Virus record (IMG/VR): IMGVR_UViG_3300047463_000209
Coordinates: 1-32,907 of that record
Strand: one strand, 5' to 3'
From: a virus
DNA: 32,907 nt
Both the position numbers and the translations under genes were made by a program. The notes beneath the pieces are model-generated. The model was not told the DNA's origin. It saw nothing but the letters and a program-made list of their open reading frames with translations, and did no database searches. This document shows, piece after piece, positions 29,365-32,907 of the stretch (positions within the stretch are counted from its first letter, which is position 1; every line of letters starts with the position of its first letter).

Positions 29365-30771
29365 TTAGAAAAGTTTGCCGAAGGGACCAAAACTTGGACC
29401 CTTCTTCATTGATATGAAGGTTAAATCTGTCATGAAGGCGTCTAGCTTATCTTGTGTTAGTTTAGTTAACTCATGAATAAAAGTCAACTGCATCAGCTTA
29501 GAGTTAGCCACGTGTGGTTGAGATAACAGTATAGAGTTAATATTATTAACAAACTCAGAGGAGTTCTGTACGCCGACATCTACTCCCTTATTCTTAACGC
29601 CGTTAAAGATGTTGACGAATTTGGCAGACTGACTATTAAACTGCTGCACGGTTTTTGGATAACTGTTGTGGTTGTTATCAAAAGATAAGCCATACTGCTT
29701 TAGTAAGCTTACTACCATGTCTACTGGCGCCTTGCCTAATCTTGCAGCCGCCGCGCCTGAAGCAGTAGACTCCCACTTTAAGTTTGAGTAAGAAGACGTG
29801 TTGTTACCCTGAATCTGAAACTTTATAGTTCCATAATTGTTTCCGTTGAGAGTAATTTTAGAGTCTTGAGTTCTAAATTTATTAGAACCTAAGCCAAGAT
29901 CTATCTTCTTATTAGTAACTTTAAACTTATAGCCATCACCGGACTCAAACATCACGTCGTCGGTGTTAACCTCTTCATATCTAGCCTTGCTCCCAGATAT
30001 CTTCTTAAGAGATATTCCAACTACACGACGCTGCTTAAACAACGTTCTGAGCAGCGCGTTTAGCTCGTTGATCGACTTTGACTCGCCGGTTCTGTTTATT
30101 AAACTGTCTATCTCGCTTTTTACTTTATTCTCATTCTGCACGAGCCATATGTCGGCTGGGTTCCAGGTATCTTTCTGAGATATTCCATACTTATTGTTGG
30201 CCACATCCGTGATATATTTCATGAACCCACCCTCGCGGGAGAACTCAGTAAACTTGGAGTCAGAGAACTCCTCAAGCATCTTCTCCTGCTGGAGGAAGAA
30301 AGACTTCAGCCATTCCTCATCATCATCGATCTCCGGATATATCTGTAGCAATTCTTGATACTTGTCATCAAGCTTTATGTCTAGATACGTGTTGTATTTC
30401 TTGTTATCTTGGAGAGCGCGTCTCATTATCCAAGCAGAAGCGAGCTCTTGCTTGCGAGTAGCCTGAGCGTCGGTCGTGGCGCCGCCGGCTTTTTTACGAG
30501 ATTTTTTGAATTGAATTTTATAGTCGAAGATTCCTATGTTGTATTTCTCACCGTCTTCGCGCCCGGCAATACTTTTCTTTATAAAGTCAAAGTTATCTTC
30601 ATTACACTTGATCTGCCATTGCGCCGTCTTATTCCTAGACCACAGGGAGTCGGCAAAAAATCCTTCTTTGGGGCTTGGTATTCTCTCAAGAAGCTTCTTT
30701 AGCCCTGCTCTAAGATCAGACGGGGCGTGTTCAAGCGTCTTATCGCGGTCTAGTGAGAAACTGGTAGCCAT
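29365..30771 (-). CDS. Possible PD-(D/E)XK-type nuclease, late gene
   Basis: A 468-residue protein with no familiar name. Motifs in order: RKQELASAW (E109), DTWNPADIWLV (D207) and VVGISLKKI (254-256, S-L-K in place of the usual D/E-x-K). The NPADIW plus SLK pair is what I associate with PD-(D/E)XK nuclease-like phage proteins. The second half is basic with FKVTNKKIDLGLG strands, and the end reads FISMKKGPSFGPFGKLF. It is the first gene of the late block, after an AATAAATA promoter. If correct it may act on DNA, but a virion role is also possible. Confidence 0.45.
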   Translation of the reverse strand: MATSFSLDRDKTLEHAPSDLRAGLKKLLERIPSPKEGFFADSLWSRNKTAQWQIKCNEDNFDFIKKSIAGREDGEKYNIGIFDYKIQFKKSRKKAGGATTDAQATRKQELASAWIMRRALQDNKKYNTYLDIKLDDKYQELLQIYPEIDDDEEWLKSFFLQQEKMLEEFSDSKFTEFSREGGFMKYITDVANNKYGISQKDTWNPADIWLVQNENKVKSEIDSLINRTGESKSINELNALLRTLFKQRRVVGISLKKISGSKARYEEVNTDDVMFESGDGYKFKVTNKKIDLGLGSNKFRTQDSKITLNGNNYGTIKFQIQGNNTSSYSNLKWESTASGAAAARLGKAPVDMVVSLLKQYGLSFDNNHNSYPKTVQQFNSQSAKFVNIFNGVKNKGVDVGVQNSSEFVNNINSILLSQPHVANSKLMQLTFIHELTKLTQDKLDAFMTDLTFISMKKGPSFGPFGKLF

Positions 30772-30791
30772 ATAGAACTCGTTGTTTACGC

Positions 30792-30799
30792 TATTTATT
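30792..30799 (-). promoter_or_regulatory. Putative late promoter (AATAAATA)
   Basis: Minus-strand AATAAATA, one base from the late consensus, 20 bp before the ATG at 30771 and just after the terminator at 30816-30842, so it can start the late block. Confidence 0.5.
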
Positions 30800-30815
30800 C
30801 ATATGAATACACACG

Positions 30816-30842
30816 AAAAAGGGGAGGTCTTAGGACCTCCCC
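30816..30842 (-). terminator. Strong Rho-independent terminator
   Basis: Minus strand: GGGGAGGTC, loop CTAA, GACCTCCCC (30842-30821), a 9-bp perfect stem, followed directly by TTTTT. It ends transcripts from gene 41 and from the late promoter at 30961. Confidence 0.9.
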
Positions 30843-30955
30843 CAATGAATAAAGCAGACTGGGCCGGGCGGAACCCCACCGTGATTCCCGGCTCTTCCTT
30901 GCTGATGTAGATACTCTGTGCCTCTTGCGCTGCAGCGCAATACCAGTCCGTCAGT
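30843..30955 (-). ncRNA. Candidate late-expressed structured small RNA
   Basis: About 113 nt between a late promoter and a terminator, with no reading frame of note. The fold is a three-way junction: closing stem GACTGG/CCAGTC (857-862 with 943-948 of kb 30), helix GCCGGG/CCCGGC (863-868 with 887-892) extended by CGG/CCG around a 7-nt loop, and hairpin TTGCGC-TGCA-GCGCAA (925-940). The closing stem and second helix abut and could stack. A 32-nt purine-rich single strand joins them. It does not fold as tRNA and matches no RNA family I know. Confidence 0.6.
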
Positions 30956-30960
30956 GGGTT

Positions 30961-30968
30961 TATTTATA
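30961..30968 (-). promoter_or_regulatory. T4-type late promoter (exact TATAAATA) before the structured RNA
   Basis: Minus-strand TATAAATA overlaps the stop codon of the small gene at 30964. No start codon with a usable gene follows before the terminator. The predicted +1 is the A at 30955, so the transcript would be about 140 nt long. Confidence 0.65.
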
Positions 30969-31152
30969 CGACGAAATCATCGTGGATGAAAAAATTAGGC
31001 GTCCAGCCGTTGAATCCCGCACCGCGGTTTAGCCTCTCCAGATAGGTCTCTACCACCTTCTCGCGGTCGCTGGCCATTATAATACGGTCGGTTGGTATCT
31101 CCCTGATGCAGAAGATACCCTCGTCGCTTAGGTCTATCACGTCGTATTTCAC
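30964..31152 (-). CDS. Small conserved protein coupled to gene 41
   Basis: A 62-residue protein, MKYDVIDLSDEGIFCIREIPTDRIIMAS..., ending in NRGAGFNGWTPNFFIHDDFVV. The GxGFxGWTPxFF ending occurs in small proteins of T4-like phages. It starts with GTG at 31152, overlapping the gp41 stop as GTGA. Function unknown; a helper of the helicase is a guess from coupling. Confidence 0.7.
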   Translation of the reverse strand: MKYDVIDLSDEGIFCIREIPTDRIIMASDREKVVETYLERLNRGAGFNGWTPNFFIHDDFVV

Positions 31153-32543
31153 TTGAACTCCATAAACATCTTCTTGTCAAACTTACCACCGGTGCGGTTC
31201 TTGTCTTCCTGACCAAACTTGGTGTTGTCCATAACCGGACCGTCCAGCAGGTTCTCCTGGGCGTCCTGCTCTACATCATAGAAACGCATCTTTCGACGAT
31301 CCACCCCAAGCATAAACCTGCGGTTAGACCCAACGTCAGAATAGCGATTCTTGAGCTGCTTAACCAGGACTTGATTGAGTGACTCAAACTCTTCGGTCGA
31401 GATGATTGCAAACATAAAATCAGCTGTGGCCGGGAGTCCAAAGGATTCTGATGTATCTTCCAGTCCCAAGTCGCTGCTCGTATATCCGCCTCGAGTTGTT
31501 TGAGTCGCAGAGACGACAGGTACATCGAACTCCACGGCAAGGCCTCGAAGCTCTTCTGCGATTGCCTTGATATAGGTATAAGAATTGACGTTGGCTCCAT
31601 GCTTAATCCTCGCCGATGCGCAGATGTTTAGATAGTCGATGTAGATAACATCGGGGATGAAGTTCTTCTTTATCTTCAGCTCCTCGATTAGGTGCCTGAA
31701 GTTACTCGACGAGGCGCACGCCGTCGGATACTCCTTGATGATCAAACGACCCTTTGTCTTAGACTTAAGGCGCTCGATCTTAGCCTCGTACGACTCCTTT
31801 GGTATCATCTCGATCTCGTCTAGAGATATGTCCAGGAGGTTAGCGTCTATTCGCTCGGCGATTCTCTCCTCGGCCATCTCGAGGGTGATGTACAGAACGC
31901 TCCTGCCCTCGGACAGGTTGTGAGCTGCTGCGTGGCACATGAACATCGACTTGCCCACGCCGGTACCGGCCAGCACGATGTTCAGAGTCTTTCTAGACAG
32001 ACCGCCCTTGGTGATCGTGTTGAACAGCGCGAGATCGAACGGTATCTTTTCCTCCTTGCGGCGATAGAACTCAAACCGCGACTCGGAGTCTAGCAGGAAG
32101 TCGTGACCGATGCTCGTGTCGAAGTTAACAGCCAAAGCGTCTGACAGCAGCTTAGGGATCGATCCCTTGGCCAGCTTACCGGTCTTGTCGTCGAGGATGT
32201 GGATCGACGTCATGATGGCGTTGTAGATCGCCTTGTCCTGGCAGAACTTCTCAGTCTGATCGACTAGCCACTGGAAGTCGCTGTCATCGAGATCCATCTT
32301 CTCGACGAACTCGGTGCACTGCTTGAAGTTCTCCTCACCCAAGTTCTGTCGCGACGAGAGCTCAACGGCTAGAGCCTCGCGCGACGGGAACTTATTATAC
32401 TTCTTAGAGTATGTGTCGATGAGCTCAAATATAGTCTTATCGACGCGGTCATGGAAGTACTCAGACTTGATGAATGGTATGACTTTCCTAGCGAACTCCT
32501 CGTTGAGCGCGAGGTTCGTTAGAATTACCTTTTCTAAGATCAT
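31149..32543 (-). CDS. 41: Replicative DNA helicase (T4 gp41-like, DnaB family)
   Basis: A 464-residue protein of gp41 length. An N-terminal helical domain (1-150) is followed by a RecA-type core: Walker A GTGVGKS (193-199), TLEMAEERIAERIDAN, Walker B DVIYIDYLNI (D303) and SATQTTRGGYTSSDLGLEDTSESFGLP, the DnaB H4-like region. It unwinds DNA 5'-3' at the fork and works with primase gp61. It follows uvsX by 5 bp, as in T4 apart from gene 40, which is absent. Confidence 0.96.
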   Translation of the reverse strand: MILEKVILTNLALNEEFARKVIPFIKSEYFHDRVDKTIFELIDTYSKKYNKFPSREALAVELSSRQNLGEENFKQCTEFVEKMDLDDSDFQWLVDQTEKFCQDKAIYNAIMTSIHILDDKTGKLAKGSIPKLLSDALAVNFDTSIGHDFLLDSESRFEFYRRKEEKIPFDLALFNTITKGGLSRKTLNIVLAGTGVGKSMFMCHAAAHNLSEGRSVLYITLEMAEERIAERIDANLLDISLDEIEMIPKESYEAKIERLKSKTKGRLIIKEYPTACASSSNFRHLIEELKIKKNFIPDVIYIDYLNICASARIKHGANVNSYTYIKAIAEELRGLAVEFDVPVVSATQTTRGGYTSSDLGLEDTSESFGLPATADFMFAIISTEEFESLNQVLVKQLKNRYSDVGSNRRFMLGVDRRKMRFYDVEQDAQENLLDGPVMDNTKFGQEDKNRTGGKFDKKMFMEFK

Positions 32544-32548
32544 TCAAA

Positions 32549-32907
32549 TCACTCATCGTCGTTCTGAAGGATGTTGCTCGTCCCGAGCTTATATTTATTG
32601 CGGAGGAAGGCCACGAAGCGATCGTCGTTGAGGATTGCCTTCCATACGTCAGCGTTAGACTCGATGTCTTCCTCCTTCATCTCCTTAGTCTTCACCTCGC
32701 CGGTATCCGGATCGGCTACTACGTAGCGACCGTTCTTCGGCTTGGCCACAAATCCAGACTCAAGCGCGTTCTCAAGCAGTCCAGACCAGCGGTTGATGCC
32801 TTCGGCGTGAGTCACGTTGATCAGGATCTTGCTCTTCTCCTTGACGAAGCGAGACTTGTCGACGTTGATCACAAAGTTATATCCAGCGACCTTCTTGTCG
32901 GCGTCCT
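32549..32907 (-). CDS. uvsX: UvsX RecA-like recombinase, C-terminal part (5' end cut by window edge)
   Basis: The frame enters from the right edge and ends at 32549. The visible residues, VAGYNFVINVDKSRFVKEKSKILINVT followed by INRWSGLLENALESGFVAKPKNGRY and a C-terminal FRxxY-type helix (DRFVAFLRNKYKLG), match the end of UvsX. An internal GTG at 32872 should not be taken as the start. UvsX pairs homologous strands and drives recombination-dependent replication. The ATPase core is outside the window. Confidence 0.9.
   Translation of the reverse strand, partial: DADKKVAGYNFVINVDKSRFVKEKSKILINVTHAEGINRWSGLLENALESGFVAKPKNGRYVVADPDTGEVKTKEMKEEDIESNADVWKAILNDDRFVAFLRNKYKLGTSNILQNDDE

Noticed and set aside
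32549-32872. Separate 107-residue gene starting with GTG at 32872
   Set aside because: The frame continues upstream to the window edge with UvsX-like residues (DADKKVAGYNFV), so the GTG is an internal valine codon.
1-32907. CRISPR array, insertion sequence, integrase or att sites
   Set aside because: No regularly spaced repeats, transposase or recombinase motifs, or long direct repeats were seen. The only perfect tandem repeat noted is the 14-bp one near dps.

Overview
This window looks like part of a T4-superfamily (T4-like) myovirus genome. Almost every gene lies on the minus strand, so transcription runs from the right edge to the left. The replication and nucleotide set is T4-like: C-terminal part of UvsX, gp41 helicase, gp61 primase, RNase H (FEN type), NrdA/NrdB, glutaredoxin and a gp33-like late co-activator. 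Several genes are more typical of marine and environmental T4 relatives: phoH, speD-type SAM decarboxylase, thyX, a DUF932 protein, small conserved phage proteins and conserved virion proteins. The host cannot be read from the sequence.

Layout from right to left (direction of transcription). 32907-30964: uvsX, gene 41 and a small coupled gene. 30968-30816: a free-standing late promoter, structured RNA and terminator. 30771-19873: a late block with a possible nuclease, three enzymes with capsid-targeting-like N-termini, virion proteins, a Dps-like protein and a long scaffold/internal-protein-like gene. 19869-14320: a sigma70-type promoter, then primase, a small gene, thyX, nrdA, a small gene and nrdB. 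14319-13246: a GIY-YIG and an HNH endonuclease gene that converge, then tRNA-Gly(UCC). 13221-8274: a structured RNA region, an RNase H-fold protein, a GNAT-like protein, a zincin-like protein, glutaredoxin, a WYL_2-like protein, SpeD and two glycosyltransferase-like genes, one of them AT-rich. 8267-4669: early operon with rnh, small genes, phoH and a RecB-like exonuclease. 4638-3566: a single-gene DUF932 unit with its own promoter and terminator. 3563-1: RNA-repair operon (unknown gene, 3'-phosphatase, RNA ligase, 5'-kinase) leading into gp33.

The regulatory signals fall into two groups. Putative early promoters share TGTAC(A/T), 17 bp, then TATAAT or TAGAAT. Putative late promoters match TATAAATA or one-base variants. 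The repair genes fit the T4 logic of mending phage or host tRNAs cut by anticodon nucleases. The RNR, ThyX and glutaredoxin genes feed DNA synthesis, and the late block supplies virion parts and proteins that may be packaged in the head.

The most unusual observations are: the putative late-expressed structured RNA at 30816-30968; three adjacent enzymes with T4 CTS-like N-termini; two homing endonuclease genes whose late promoters would place +1 exactly on the ATG; and a split polynucleotide kinase/phosphatase on either side of the RNA ligase. All functional calls come from reading motifs by eye; no database search was run.
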